Assembly: GCF_000381905.1 (NCBI RefSeq)
Contig: NZ_KB907279.1
Location: forward strand, 1-60,586
DNA length: 60,586 nt
Source of the DNA: Paenibacillus fonticola DSM 21315
GTDB taxonomy: Bacteria; Bacillota; Bacilli; Paenibacillales; Paenibacillaceae
Direction: 5' to 3'
Shown here: piece by piece, positions 1 to 6,899 of the stretch
Layout: every line of letters begins with the position of its first letter
How positions within the stretch are numbered: the stretch's first letter is position 1
Notes under the pieces: model-generated
The model's database searches: none
The model's input: the letters and a program-made list of their open reading frames with translations, nothing else
Told to the model about the DNA's origin: nothing
Made by a program: the position numbers and the translations under genes

Positions 1-167
1 GAAAGGGTATCGGCTGGCCCCAGTTCTTTGATGAGTTTACGAAGTGCCGCCGCCGAATGTGGAATGCTCCCGTAATAGCGAGGGGCTTCCCCGGTTGAAT
101 CCGCAATGGCCACCGAAATTTTTTCTTTGGATACATCTAAACCGACGAATTTTGTGATAGACTGCAT
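1..167 (-). CDS. IS110-family transposase, N-terminal part (cut by window edge)
   Basis: The minus strand reads about 55 residues beginning MQSITKFVGLDVSKEKISVA and then runs off the left edge of the window. The FVGLDVSKEKISVA start followed by a Pro-His-Ser segment is the first part of the RuvC-like DEDD catalytic domain of IS110-family transposases. The Asp of GLDVS is the first catalytic acidic residue of that family. The ATG at 165-167 has AAAGGAGAG about 7 bases upstream, which fixes the start. IS110 enzymes move a circular intermediate and are guided by an RNA from the element's own non-coding end. The rest of the gene, including the Serine domain, is outside the window, so intactness cannot be judged. 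Confidence 0.85.
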   Translation of the reverse strand, partial: MQSITKFVGLDVSKEKISVAIADSTGEAPRYYGSIPHSAAALRKLIKELGPADTL

Positions 168-480
168 AGTATCAGCTCTCCTTTGCTATGTAGCTCTGAA
201 ATGGTTGGTCTTTCCACTTTCCATTTTAACCTACGAGATGTAGCAATGTGGAGGGCTGCCTGTTTATCGTTCATCATAGCTAGAATCAACAACAGAATCC
301 AATCTTTGTAAGGAATAATATTCTCCAAAACCGAAGTTAACGACGTGGTTTTCCAGCGTGACTGCGTGGCCATTCGTAAATACTTAGTATAGGATGCAGA
401 AGTGTTGGATGCAGAAATCTGTAAATGTTCTGCAGGGTGAAGGACAATATAGCGTTACATAGCGGGTCGTTTTTTTAGAT
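168..480 (-). ncRNA. Candidate IS110 left-end / bridge-RNA region
   Basis: This is about 310 bases of non-coding DNA directly upstream of the IS110 transposase start. In the IS110 subgroup the bridge RNA is transcribed from exactly this place (the left end, upstream of the transposase). A 78-codon open frame on the same strand (137-373) overlaps the transposase start and has no plausible ribosome binding site, so I do not call it a gene. I did not establish the RNA fold, the two guide loops or the element's end. A short direct repeat (TAGATACGGTTT, twice around 477-502) may lie at or outside the left boundary. Position alone supports the call. Confidence 0.3.
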
Positions 481-532
481 ACGGTTTTTTAGATACGGTT
501 TCTAAGCTAAAGCTTCGCCCTCACTCTTCAGC

Positions 533-1183
533 CTAATTCCTTCTTACTCCCCTTCTTCGCCTTCTGCCCTTAAAAAATCTTTCGCGAAACAACAAGTTCC
601 GATACTTGAATTTGCTGAACGGATATTTGAAGGATAAGGCGATACCCTCATCCTCTATTTTGATCGCCTTCAAAGCCGCCGTATGCACCCTGCTGCGCAC
701 AAGCAGGTTCACGAGCCGTCGATTGCCGCGCCGAATCGCGATGGCCAGTTTGCAAGCAAAGGTTCTGTCGCAGGCAAGTCTGCGATATAACGGCAGCATG
801 GCCCGGGCTATCGCCTGATGGACCTTCGGATCGAACACGAATTGCACGGTTCCCGGCGGAATTGTCGTGCCGTTGGTATACACCAGTTTTGGGAAGCCAA
901 AATCCACAAAATAACCGATTCCGTTCGTGCCAAGGCCCTGTCTAGCCGCGTGCGGGGCTGCCGAGGCGAGCAGCCTTTTCATCAATTTCAGGTTCGCCGT
1001 GACAACCGCCCTGCTCCATAGGGTCGCAAACTTTTTGTTTGTCGCGACGGCGCTATAGAATGGCAGCATGCTGGCCGCTGTCTTTTGCAATACGCTCGCA
1101 TTTACCTTGGAATTGTTGAAACTGGCGCAGCCGCACCCACACTCGCAGCCTCCGCTTCTTCCCTGCAATCTTGCCCTTCCCAT
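533..1183 (-). CDS. Unrecognised Cys-rich, Arg-rich protein with internal duplication
   Basis: A 216-residue protein starting MGRARLQGRSGG. The ATG at 1181-1183 has AAGGAGG about 7 bases upstream; an open frame 31 codons longer exists but lacks a site. Residues 13-19 form an alternating Cys cluster (CECGCGC). The C-terminus is very basic (GRRRRRGVRR). The middle holds two related units of about 70 residues, near 30-100 and 120-190. Each has ML-P-[FL]-Y, then [KT]-F-A, an Ala/Asn/Arg-rich helix ending in L-[MV]-x-x-L-[LV], and an aromatic strand. I do not recognise the family. Basic, Cys-rich small proteins of this kind occur among spore coat and spore-associated proteins, but that is only a suggestion. 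Confidence 0.65.
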   Translation of the reverse strand: MGRARLQGRSGGCECGCGCASFNNSKVNASVLQKTAASMLPFYSAVATNKKFATLWSRAVVTANLKLMKRLLASAAPHAARQGLGTNGIGYFVDFGFPKLVYTNGTTIPPGTVQFVFDPKVHQAIARAMLPLYRRLACDRTFACKLAIAIRRGNRRLVNLLVRSRVHTAALKAIKIEDEGIALSFKYPFSKFKYRNLLFRERFFKGRRRRRGVRRN

Positions 1184-1368
1184 AACCCTTCCTCCTTTAT
1201 AGAAACGAGTCACATGGCTCCGTTTCTCGTTGCTCAAGAACACTTTTCTATAATATATGGGACAGCCGCTTGTCACGGTTGGGCGGTTGTATCTACAATA
1301 GAGAAGTCAGAAGAAATATGTATAAGCAAATAAGCAGATCACTCTGCTTGAAGGAGGTTGGATTCCGT

Positions 1369-1581
1369 ATGCCAACGATTAGACGTCTCATCACTGAGCA
1401 TGATTTACAAATGGCCATGGAGCAAGGCCTTCGGATCCGCGTCTTCCGCGACAACCATCTTATCGAATCGGGCTCAATCATTATCCGCCTTACAGATGAT
1501 ACTGTGATTACGCAATCCAGCGTTAGCGATCTTGCTTACCATAACCGCAGTCACTGCCAGTTTTTTGAGTTGAAAAAATAA
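1369..1581 (+). CDS. Small hypothetical protein (70 aa)
   Basis: Starts MPTIRRLITEHDLQMAMEQG with AAGGAGGT 10 bases before the ATG; the longer open frame upstream has no site. It is a soluble, mixed-charge protein with no signal peptide or membrane segment. The sequence suggests a helix followed by beta strands (RIRVFRD, SIIIRLTDD) and a C-terminal FELKK. It sits 24 bases upstream of the sulfurtransferase gene on the same strand and is probably co-transcribed with it. I do not recognise a named family. Confidence 0.7.
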   Translation: MPTIRRLITEHDLQMAMEQGLRIRVFRDNHLIESGSIIIRLTDDTVITQSSVSDLAYHNRSHCQFFELKK

Positions 1582-1605
1582 ATCGTTTGAAGGGAGAGCA
1601 ATACT

Positions 1606-2466
1606 ATGTCAAATCCACTCGTGTCCAAAAAGTGGCTTCTTGCTCGCATGTATGAGCCTAATATGGCCATCGTAGATTGCCGGTTTCAACTCGGAGCACC
1701 GGAGGCCGGCAGGACGGCTTACACCGAGTCCCATATTCCTAGGGCCATCTATCTCGACTTGGAGAGCGACCTCTCCGCTCCCATCGACGAGCATGGCGGC
1801 CGGCATCCACTGCCGGAACCGGAAACCCTAGCTAAGCGCCTCGGCCGGGCCGGCATCAACAACGACAGCGTCGTCGTAGCTTATGACGACCAGGGAGGCA
1901 TGTACGCATCCAGGCTTTGGCTGCTGCTGCGCTGGCTTGGTCATGAGCAGGTGTATGTAATGGAAGAGGGATTCTCGGCATGGCAGCAAGACGGCTATCC
2001 CATAACCGCGGATCAACCGGTTGTCATCCCTTCGTCCTTCCAGCCTGCAGTACGTGATGAGTTAATCGCCGATGTAGAGGATGTCCGTAGTGCGACCAAT
2101 AATCCTGATATTCTGTTGGTCGATTCCCGCGAAGCGCCGCGGTATCTAGGGCAGACCGAGCCGATCGACGCCAAGGCAGGACACATCCCCAGCGCGATCA
2201 ACGCTTTTTGGAAAAACAACCTGGACGCCGAAGGGAAATGGACGTCAGAAGAGCAGCGCCGTGCCAGTTTATCCGAAGTTATCGATGCCCTAGATGCCGG
2301 CCGTGAAGTGATCGTCTACTGCGGCTCCGGCGTCAGCGCTTGCCCAAACATCGTAGCGCTTCACTCGCTCGGCTATTCCAATGTCCGGCTGTATGCCGGA
2401 AGCTGGAGCGATTGGATTAGTTACGAGGAGAATCCGGTGGCTACAGGGAAAGAAGAAAAGGCGTAG
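1606..2466 (+). CDS. Thiosulfate/3-mercaptopyruvate sulfurtransferase
   Basis: A 286-residue protein with two rhodanese domains. The N-terminal domain (about 8-130) contains AIVDCRF and the loop YDDQGG, an inactive version of the active-site loop. The C-terminal domain (about 155-275) contains LLVDSREAPRY and the catalytic loop YCGSGVSA with Cys239 as the sulfur carrier. The loop type (CGSGVSA) fits the SseA/TST group, cytosolic enzymes that transfer sulfane sulfur from thiosulfate or 3-mercaptopyruvate to acceptors such as cyanide or thiols. GGGAGAG precedes the ATG. A copy of this gene's last codons plus its 3' flank is found about 2.3 kb downstream (4714-4915). Confidence 0.92.
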   Translation: MSNPLVSKKWLLARMYEPNMAIVDCRFQLGAPEAGRTAYTESHIPRAIYLDLESDLSAPIDEHGGRHPLPEPETLAKRLGRAGINNDSVVVAYDDQGGMYASRLWLLLRWLGHEQVYVMEEGFSAWQQDGYPITADQPVVIPSSFQPAVRDELIADVEDVRSATNNPDILLVDSREAPRYLGQTEPIDAKAGHIPSAINAFWKNNLDAEGKWTSEEQRRASLSEVIDALDAGREVIVYCGSGVSACPNIVALHSLGYSNVRLYAGSWSDWISYEENPVATGKEEKA

Positions 2467-2467
2467 G

Positions 2468-2635
2468 GCCGCGTCGGACGCGGACTGGAGGGCTTTGACA
2501 GGTTATGAGCATGTGGCCTGTCTCAGTCCTCTTTGGGCTTTTCTGTCAACAGCTTGCAAACAAGGAGTCGACGAAAGTAGTTACAGGAACCCCGGAGCCA
2601 GCCATAGTGAGGCAGTCGGGTCAGGTAGTTGTTGA
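2468..2635 (+). repeat. Dispersed intergenic repeat, copy 1
   Basis: About 168 bases immediately after the sulfurtransferase stop, matching 4750-4915 over their length. Shared blocks are GCCGCGTCGGACGCGG, GGAGGGCT, TTTCTGTCAAC, CTTGCAAACAA and a final TCAGGT-GTTGTTGA. TTTGACAGG near the start is complementary to TTTCTGTCAA near the middle, so the transcript could fold into a long hairpin. Shorter relatives lie at 6577-6610, 8701-8748 and 19386-19470. The next bases to 2875 contain no gene I can support. Confidence 0.75.
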
Positions 2636-2875
2636 ATGAGCGAAGAGATCAAAAGCATTATTCAGCCACAACCCCGGTAGGGTCAAAAGCGGAGCGTTTA
2701 GCTTCAAGAGAACGGATTATTTATTCTTGTTCTTCCGCCGTGATAACAAGTGACAGTCAACCGGGGCAAGGTACTTCCTCTTAATTGCGTGAACGGGGAA
2801 ATCCCCTTTAGTAGTTAAGACTTTGGTAAGAGCGCTAAAGTTAACTTGGAGGGGGTTATTGTATGCTCTATGATG

Positions 2876-2904
2876 TTGACTTTCATTGGGAATTATTATA
2901 GCAT
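2876..2904 (+). promoter_or_regulatory. Probable sigma-A promoter of the TetR gene
   Basis: TTGACT at 2876-2881 is followed 15-17 bases later by TATAGC/TAGCAT (2897-2904), a weak but acceptable -35/-10 pair. The TetR operator begins four bases after it, so bound repressor would block this promoter. Confidence 0.45.
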
Positions 2905-2907
2905 TAA

Positions 2908-2926
2908 ATAGTTGAGTGATCACCTA
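2908..2926 (+). promoter_or_regulatory. Operator for the TetR regulator (copy 1)
   Basis: ATAGTTGAGTGATCACCTA lies between the promoter and the TTG start of the TetR gene. The same 19-mer with one mismatch is found in inverted orientation at 3570-3588, directly upstream of the quinone oxidoreductase. It is centred on the palindrome TGATCA. Two matching sites flanking a TetR gene are the standard layout for autoregulation plus control of the neighbour. Confidence 0.75.
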
Positions 2927-2946
2927 CTAATCAAGGGGTTGAGAAA

Positions 2947-3552
2947 TTGGGCAGAACAAGCGATGCAAAAGAGCGGCTGGTCGAAACGGCTGCCGAGATG
3001 TTTCCGAAATACGGTTTCCACGCGGTTGGAGTGCAACAGTTATGTAATGGAGCGGGCATAAAGCCCGGTAGCTTTTATTATTTCTTTTCGTCCAAACAAG
3101 AATTAATGGTTTGCGTGCTTGAATGGCGTTGGCAACAGACGCTAGAGTACATTTTTCAACCAATCGAAAACTCCGACTTAACTCCCGTCGATAAAATTAA
3201 CGACTTTTTTAAACGTTTATTTTATATTCACGACAGTCGAAAGATGCAGGGATTACCGGTACTAGGTTGTACGTTCGGAGTGGTTGGTAGCGAGTTAGCC
3301 GTGCATGATGAGGAAGTAATCAATAAAATCTCTTATATTTTTGATCAATTTGTCGGCTATTTCGAAACATGGCTTACCGAGGCATACCGCAACAATCTTC
3401 TACAGATTCTTGAAGCGGATATTCCGAACATAGCTCGCTCGCTCCTGAGCTTCTCGGAAGGTTTATCGTTAATGGCTAGAGTCCAAAACGACGCAAATAT
3501 ATTCATATCACAAATGTCTTATGTTAATAACTTGATTGGGGTGAAGACATAA
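2947..3552 (+). CDS. TetR/AcrR-family transcriptional repressor
   Basis: A 201-residue regulator starting with TTG (2947-2949); AAGGGG lies 8 bases upstream. The N-terminal helix-turn-helix (about 10-50) shows the family pattern: a helix ending in FPKYGFHAVGVQ, then IKPGSFYYFFSSKQEL, where Gly-Ser-Phe-Tyr-Tyr-x-Phe is the recognition helix region. The rest is an all-helical ligand-binding domain with no recognisable ligand signature. Operators on both sides of the gene suggest that it represses itself and the downstream oxidoreductase, probably lifted by a quinone or electrophile. The ligand is inference. Confidence 0.88.
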   Translation: MGRTSDAKERLVETAAEMFPKYGFHAVGVQQLCNGAGIKPGSFYYFFSSKQELMVCVLEWRWQQTLEYIFQPIENSDLTPVDKINDFFKRLFYIHDSRKMQGLPVLGCTFGVVGSELAVHDEEVINKISYIFDQFVGYFETWLTEAYRNNLLQILEADIPNIARSLLSFSEGLSLMARVQNDANIFISQMSYVNNLIGVKT

Positions 3553-3569
3553 TTTTTTTTGCTTCAAAA

Positions 3570-3588
3570 TAGATGATCACTCAACTAT
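3570..3588 (-). promoter_or_regulatory. Operator for the TetR regulator (copy 2)
   Basis: Read on the minus strand this is ATAGTTGAGTGATCATCTA, identical to copy 1 at 18 of 19 positions. It lies between the TetR stop and the oxidoreductase start, overlapping the space just ahead of that gene's AGGAGA ribosome binding site. Confidence 0.75.
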
Positions 3589-3603
3589 AAAGGAGATGTT
3601 CAA

Positions 3604-4605
3604 ATGAAACTTGTCCGCATTTATGAATACGGGGGTCCCGAAGTGCTGAAAATCGAGGATGCCGAGAAACCATCTGCCGGAAAAAACGAAGTCGTGATTG
3701 AAGTTCATGCGATTGGCGTTAACTATGCCGAAATTCAGCAACGCAAGGGTATATACCCATTCCCCATTTCTCTACCCAGTGTCATGGGGCAATGGGCCGT
3801 CGTTGCCGGAACCATCGTCGAAATCGGAGAAGGAGTCCAATCTCTTCATATCGGAGCGTATGTGATCGCCCAAGTACCGTCTGGTGCTTATGCCGAGTAT
3901 GTCGTTGTACCTGAGTACTTGCTCGTGCCTGCCCCGCAAGGAATCAGCCCGGAGCAGGCGACCACTCTTTTAACACAAGGTCAAACGGCATTTCATACAC
4001 TAATGACAGCAGGTAAAATGCAAACGGGGGAAACTGTACTCATTCATGCAGCCGCCGGTGGAGTGGGGAGTTTGGCCATTCAAATTGCAAAGGCATGCGG
4101 TGCAGGAATCGTAATTGCAACGGCGGGCTCTTCAGAAAAACGGAGTCTCACCCTCGAATTAGGAGCTGATTATGCCATCGACTATAATGACCCGGACTGG
4201 TCTAGGCAAGTAATGGACATAGCCGGATGGAAAGGGCCCGATTTGATTTTAGATTCGGCTGGCGGGGTGATTTTAGAGTCTAGTCTTAAAATTCTTGCCC
4301 CATTCGGACGCTTAGTGTACTACGGTTCCGCTTCTGCAAGATCAACTAGCTGGGACCAAGCTGAATTGGTAGACATCTTGGCGAATAAAACAATCATTGG
4401 CTTTAACATCGCCCACCTGCTTGAGAGCAATCCTAATCACGCGAAAACGGGCATCGAGTCGTTATTCAGTCTCATTGCTTCAGGCCGAGTTAAACCGATT
4501 GTGCAACATATTCTTCCACTTGAGGATGTGGCAATGGCTCATCAATTGATTGAATCGCGCCAAACGGTAGGCACACTTGTATTGAAACCAAGCAGCCTAG
4601 TTTGA
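3604..4605 (+). CDS. NADPH:quinone oxidoreductase, zinc-free MDR family
   Basis: A 333-residue medium-chain dehydrogenase/reductase. The N-terminal GroES-like domain has GVNYAEIQQRKGIYPFP, typical of the quinone-reductase branch, and lacks the Cys/His zinc ligands of alcohol dehydrogenases. The Rossmann domain has AAAGGVGSLAIQIAKACGA for NADPH binding and continues to the usual C-terminus (GRVKPIVQHILPLEDVAMAH). Such enzymes are cytosolic and reduce quinones or activated alkenes with NADPH. The start has AAAGGAGATG upstream. An operator shared with the neighbouring TetR gene implies regulation by that repressor. Confidence 0.9.
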   Translation: MKLVRIYEYGGPEVLKIEDAEKPSAGKNEVVIEVHAIGVNYAEIQQRKGIYPFPISLPSVMGQWAVVAGTIVEIGEGVQSLHIGAYVIAQVPSGAYAEYVVVPEYLLVPAPQGISPEQATTLLTQGQTAFHTLMTAGKMQTGETVLIHAAAGGVGSLAIQIAKACGAGIVIATAGSSEKRSLTLELGADYAIDYNDPDWSRQVMDIAGWKGPDLILDSAGGVILESSLKILAPFGRLVYYGSASARSTSWDQAELVDILANKTIIGFNIAHLLESNPNHAKTGIESLFSLIASGRVKPIVQHILPLEDVAMAHQLIESRQTVGTLVLKPSSLV

Positions 4606-4713
4606 TTACATATCGAATTGAGGCCGCTGTGAGCAAAGATCCTGGCTTCGGGGAGTACTTTACGGCCCACCTTGGCCTGATTTTATGCGGCACTACTATT
4701 CAAAGGGTTCAAC

Positions 4714-4749
4714 ACGAAGATAACCCAATCGCGACAGGAGAGCCGAGAA
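4714..4749 (+). pseudogene. Remnant of a second sulfurtransferase C-terminus
   Basis: The plus strand reads HEDNPIATG followed by divergent residues. This matches the C-terminal YEENPVATG of the sulfurtransferase at 1606-2466 and the usual family ending YEDNPIATG. It is joined to the same 3'-flanking repeat found after the intact gene. The 110 bases upstream give no convincing sulfurtransferase match, so only the last dozen codons or so survive. Confidence 0.6.
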
Positions 4750-4915
4750 GCCGCGTCGGACGCGGGTTGGAGGGCTGTGACAGGTGGTGAGCAAGTGACC
4801 TTTTGCGCCCTCTTTTGGTCTTTCTGTCAACAACTTGCAAACAAAACACCGAGGAAAGCAGTTGCAAGCGGCCTAGAGCTGCTCACAGCAGGGCGGTCGG
4901 ATCAGGTTGTTGTTG
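4750..4915 (+). repeat. Dispersed intergenic repeat, copy 2
   Basis: About 166 bases matching 2468-2635 in order: GCCGCGTCGGACGCGG, GGAGGGCTGTGACAGG, a C/T-rich loop, TTTCTGTCAAC, CTTGCAAACAA and a terminal TCAGGTTGTTGTTGA. The differences are scattered substitutions, which means an old duplication. There is no coding signal between the oxidoreductase stop at 4605 and the glyoxalase-like pseudogene apart from the 4714 remnant. Confidence 0.75.
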
Positions 4916-4963
4916 ACACGCTCGCACGTTTTACTTCCGGTCATCCACAAGCGGGTGAGGCGT

Positions 4964-5536
4964 TTATATCAGGAACGCAACCAGTAATATTTTGGCTAGA
5001 TCCAAATCTCCTACATTTATCGAATTTACATCTGCCGGAAAAAATTTTCCCAACATATTGAACGCTGAATTGCTGTCCTCTTTTGAATACATTAAATCGT
5101 AGAGCATTTCGAAATTTTTTGCATACTCCTCGCTCTCAATGGTTCTATAAAAAGCAGGATCAGCATGCGGTGTTCCTATGTAAAACGTATTCCCGCCTAC
5201 ATCTGTTATCATAAATCTTCGATCATCTACTAAATGTTTCAATTTAGATATTCGCGGTACGGAACGAGGGATTTTCCCGATGTGTCGTTTCAATCCAACA
5301 GTGAAATCTTCATATACACGCTTTACATCGTCAACTTCGATATAGCACATCTAGGGGTTTTCATTAGGCAATATTCGATTGGTTCCATAAAAGTGCAGCT
5401 CAAGTGATTCATAACTAACCACTGCATATGGATTTGGTCGAGTGTAAATTTGAATGGTTTTGAAACCCAAGCTCTCATAAAAGGACACCTGCTCTTTGAT
5501 GGATGGACACGGCAAAATCGGTTTTATTTTAAACAA
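4964..5536 (-). pseudogene. VOC/glyoxalase-like gene with in-frame amber stop
   Basis: A TTG start at 5534-5536 with AGGAGGAGG upstream begins MFKIKPILPCPSIKEQVSFY, the N-terminal half of a vicinal-oxygen-chelate protein (bleomycin-resistance/glyoxalase fold). After NENP the frame meets TAG (5351-5353). It then continues without a shift as MCYIEVDDVKRVYEDF and ISKLKHLVDDRRFMITD, the second half of the same fold, to about 190 codons in all. The single amber codon is the only visible lesion in the N-terminal 165 codons. A restart at the ATG after the stop would give only half the fold. A sequencing error is possible; otherwise the gene is inactive. Confidence 0.8.
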
Positions 5537-5793
5537 CTAGCCTCCTCCTTTTTCGTAATTTTGTCTTATACATCAAGCATACTGTATTATTGCAAATGAT
5601 AAGGTTTGTTAAATTTATAGTATGTTAAAGTGACTGAAAGACATAAACCCGTCGTGTGCTTTAATTAAAAATTATAGCTTTAATGTTGCTCTAGCAGGTC
5701 ACGGTTGTTTAGCTGGACGTACATCCGAACCATACTGATGTCGTGGTTTGGATGGCTAGTTTTTGTAAATCGGTTTTTATTAGGAGGATGAGG

Positions 5794-5886
5794 ATGCAAC
5801 AGAAACTAATAAAGGAAGCCTTAGCTTTGTTAGACATAGCCCCTTTAGACTTCAAGTCCAGATGCCAACTTCGCTCAGGATATTAA
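5794..5886 (+). CDS. Possible 30-residue ORF or truncated gene start
   Basis: TAGGAGGATGAGG precedes an ATG that opens MQQKLIKEALALLDIAPLDF and stops after 30 codons at 5884-5886. The good ribosome binding site suggests the beginning of a real gene that was cut off. It ends ten bases before the breakpoint of the inverted argC segment, so truncation by that rearrangement is plausible. I do not recognise the N-terminus. The rest of 5537-5895 shows no gene. Confidence 0.3.
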   Translation: MQQKLIKEALALLDIAPLDFKSRCQLRSGY

Positions 5887-5895
5887 CTATTTTAT

Positions 5896-6372
5896 TCATT
5901 GCATGAGATTAAAGTAGCCGTCTTCAAGATATGCCTCGGATTCATACGGCATAACTCTAATAAAACGTTCATCTTTATAATACGAGGCAAGCAGCTCTTG
6001 AATATCTTTTGCCGTTACATTCTTTGTAAGCATTCTGGGAAAGAGAGGAATAGTGACTGCATCACCTTGATAATAGTTGCCGACTATTGGAGTGAAAATT
6101 GGAGCCGAGTCTAGCCCGGAATACAGTTGCATTTCCGGAAGATGCTTGTGGTTAAGGCCTAATGCATATTGTCTTGGAGCGTAAAGCTGCTCTCTATTTG
6201 AGTTCTGATATTCAGCTATAAGCTTCTTGCCTCCACCACTATATCCTGTAAGCGAATAACAGAACGCAGGATAATCCCTTGGCATAATTCCCTCGGCTAC
6301 CAAAGGGTGTGCAGCTAAAATAAACCCTGTGGCATGACATCCAGGAACAGATACCTTGGCAGAATCCTGCAA
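5896..6372 (-). pseudogene. argC: N-acetyl-gamma-glutamyl-phosphate reductase (type 2 ArgC), inverted middle segment
   Basis: The minus strand encodes 158 residues of ArgC without the NADP-binding N-terminus. KVSVPGCHATGF carries the catalytic Cys, and SLTGYSGGGKKLI, LGLNHKHLPEM and FTPIVGNYYQGD follow in family order. The enzyme reduces N-acetylglutamyl phosphate to the semialdehyde in arginine synthesis; the pattern fits the short 'type 2' ArgC group. The reading ends at DGYFNLMQ, before the family's conserved C-terminus. That missing C-terminus lies on the opposite strand, starting at 6368. The segment has therefore been inverted and the gene is dead. Confidence 0.85.
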
Positions 6373-6526
6373 TGGTACAAATTATTTAGACATATTTGTA
6401 TTTGGTCATAGAGATCAAATATTACTTGTTTCCAGGTTTGATAACCTGGGAAAAGGCGCCTCGGGAGCAGCCATTCAAAATATGAATATTATGCTTGGAT
6501 TTGACGAAGGAATTGGACTGGAGTAA
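6368..6526 (+). pseudogene. argC: ArgC C-terminal fragment in opposite orientation
   Basis: The plus strand reads CNGTNYLDIFVFGHRDQILL, then DNLGKGASGAAIQNMNIMLG, and stops at 6524-6526. This is the conserved C-terminus of type 2 ArgC. It continues, on the other strand, the protein encoded at 5896-6372. CATTGCA at 5898-5904 and TGCAATG at 6368-6374 are inverted 7-mers at the two ends of the flipped block. The N-terminal Rossmann domain is absent from the window. Confidence 0.85.
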
Positions 6527-6686
6527 GAGAAACAAGTTCTTCGTTTAACTAAACGAATACGATAGCTTAATCGTGATTGTTTGCAAACAAAAACGGGAGG
6601 AAAGTGATTTCTAATCATCTTGGAAGACAACTGATGACGACTTCCTCTCACTTGTTCAGAACCATATTGCTTATTCTAAAATAAAT

Positions 6687-6717
6687 TCAAAAAGACCGAG
6701 TGTGTAAACACCCGGCC
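6687..6717 (-). terminator. Intrinsic terminator (minus strand)
   Basis: CCGaGTGT / ACACcCGG forms a hairpin. Read on the minus strand it is followed by a T-run (complement of AAAAAG at about 6689-6694). It lies downstream of the FGGY kinase gene, after the stronger hairpin at 6748-6786. Confidence 0.6.
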
Positions 6718-6747
6718 TATACAAATCGTCAGCGCAGCCAAACAAAA

Positions 6748-6786
6748 GAAATAAACCGCCCCTTTGCCAGAAATGCGGTTTATTTC
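6748..6786 (-). terminator. Intrinsic terminator after the FGGY kinase
   Basis: A perfect 12-bp stem, GAAATAAACCGC with GCGGTTTATTTC around a 15-base loop. On the minus strand it is followed by TTTTGTTTGG. It is 114 bases past the stop of the kinase at 6900. Its right arm is part of a block that recurs at 11948-12003. Confidence 0.7.
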
Positions 6787-6838
6787 TGATCCTAATTTCC
6801 GAAGGCCGATTGAACGGACCGAACAGAGCTAGCCCTTA
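6773..6838 (-). repeat. Gene-end repeat, copy 1
   Basis: The block from GCGGTTTATTTCTGATCC through CTAATTTCCGAAGGCC to CTAGCCCTTA matches 11948-12003 with few differences. In the second copy the same CTAGCCCTTA is the stop and last codons of the crotonase gene. This copy may therefore be a duplicated gene 3' end plus flank, resembling the arrangement at 2430-2635 and 4714-4915. Confidence 0.65.
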
Positions 6839-6899
6839 CTCGTGAGAGCCACGTAAAGACAGTAAAAGGGAGCAGCCAGAAAGCCACTCCCCACCGGCT

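Noticed and set aside
137..373. 78-codon open frame overlapping the IS110 transposase start
   Set aside because: No ribosome binding site, overlaps a better-supported start, and lies where the IS110 non-coding end is expected.
2717..2923. Minus-strand 68-codon frame before the TetR gene
   Set aside because: It covers the TetR promoter and operator, has no ribosome binding site and no recognisable protein.
5351..5353. Programmed amber read-through or pyrrolysine codon
   Set aside because: No pyrrolysine genes are in the window and this protein family does not use such recoding; mutation or sequencing error is simpler.
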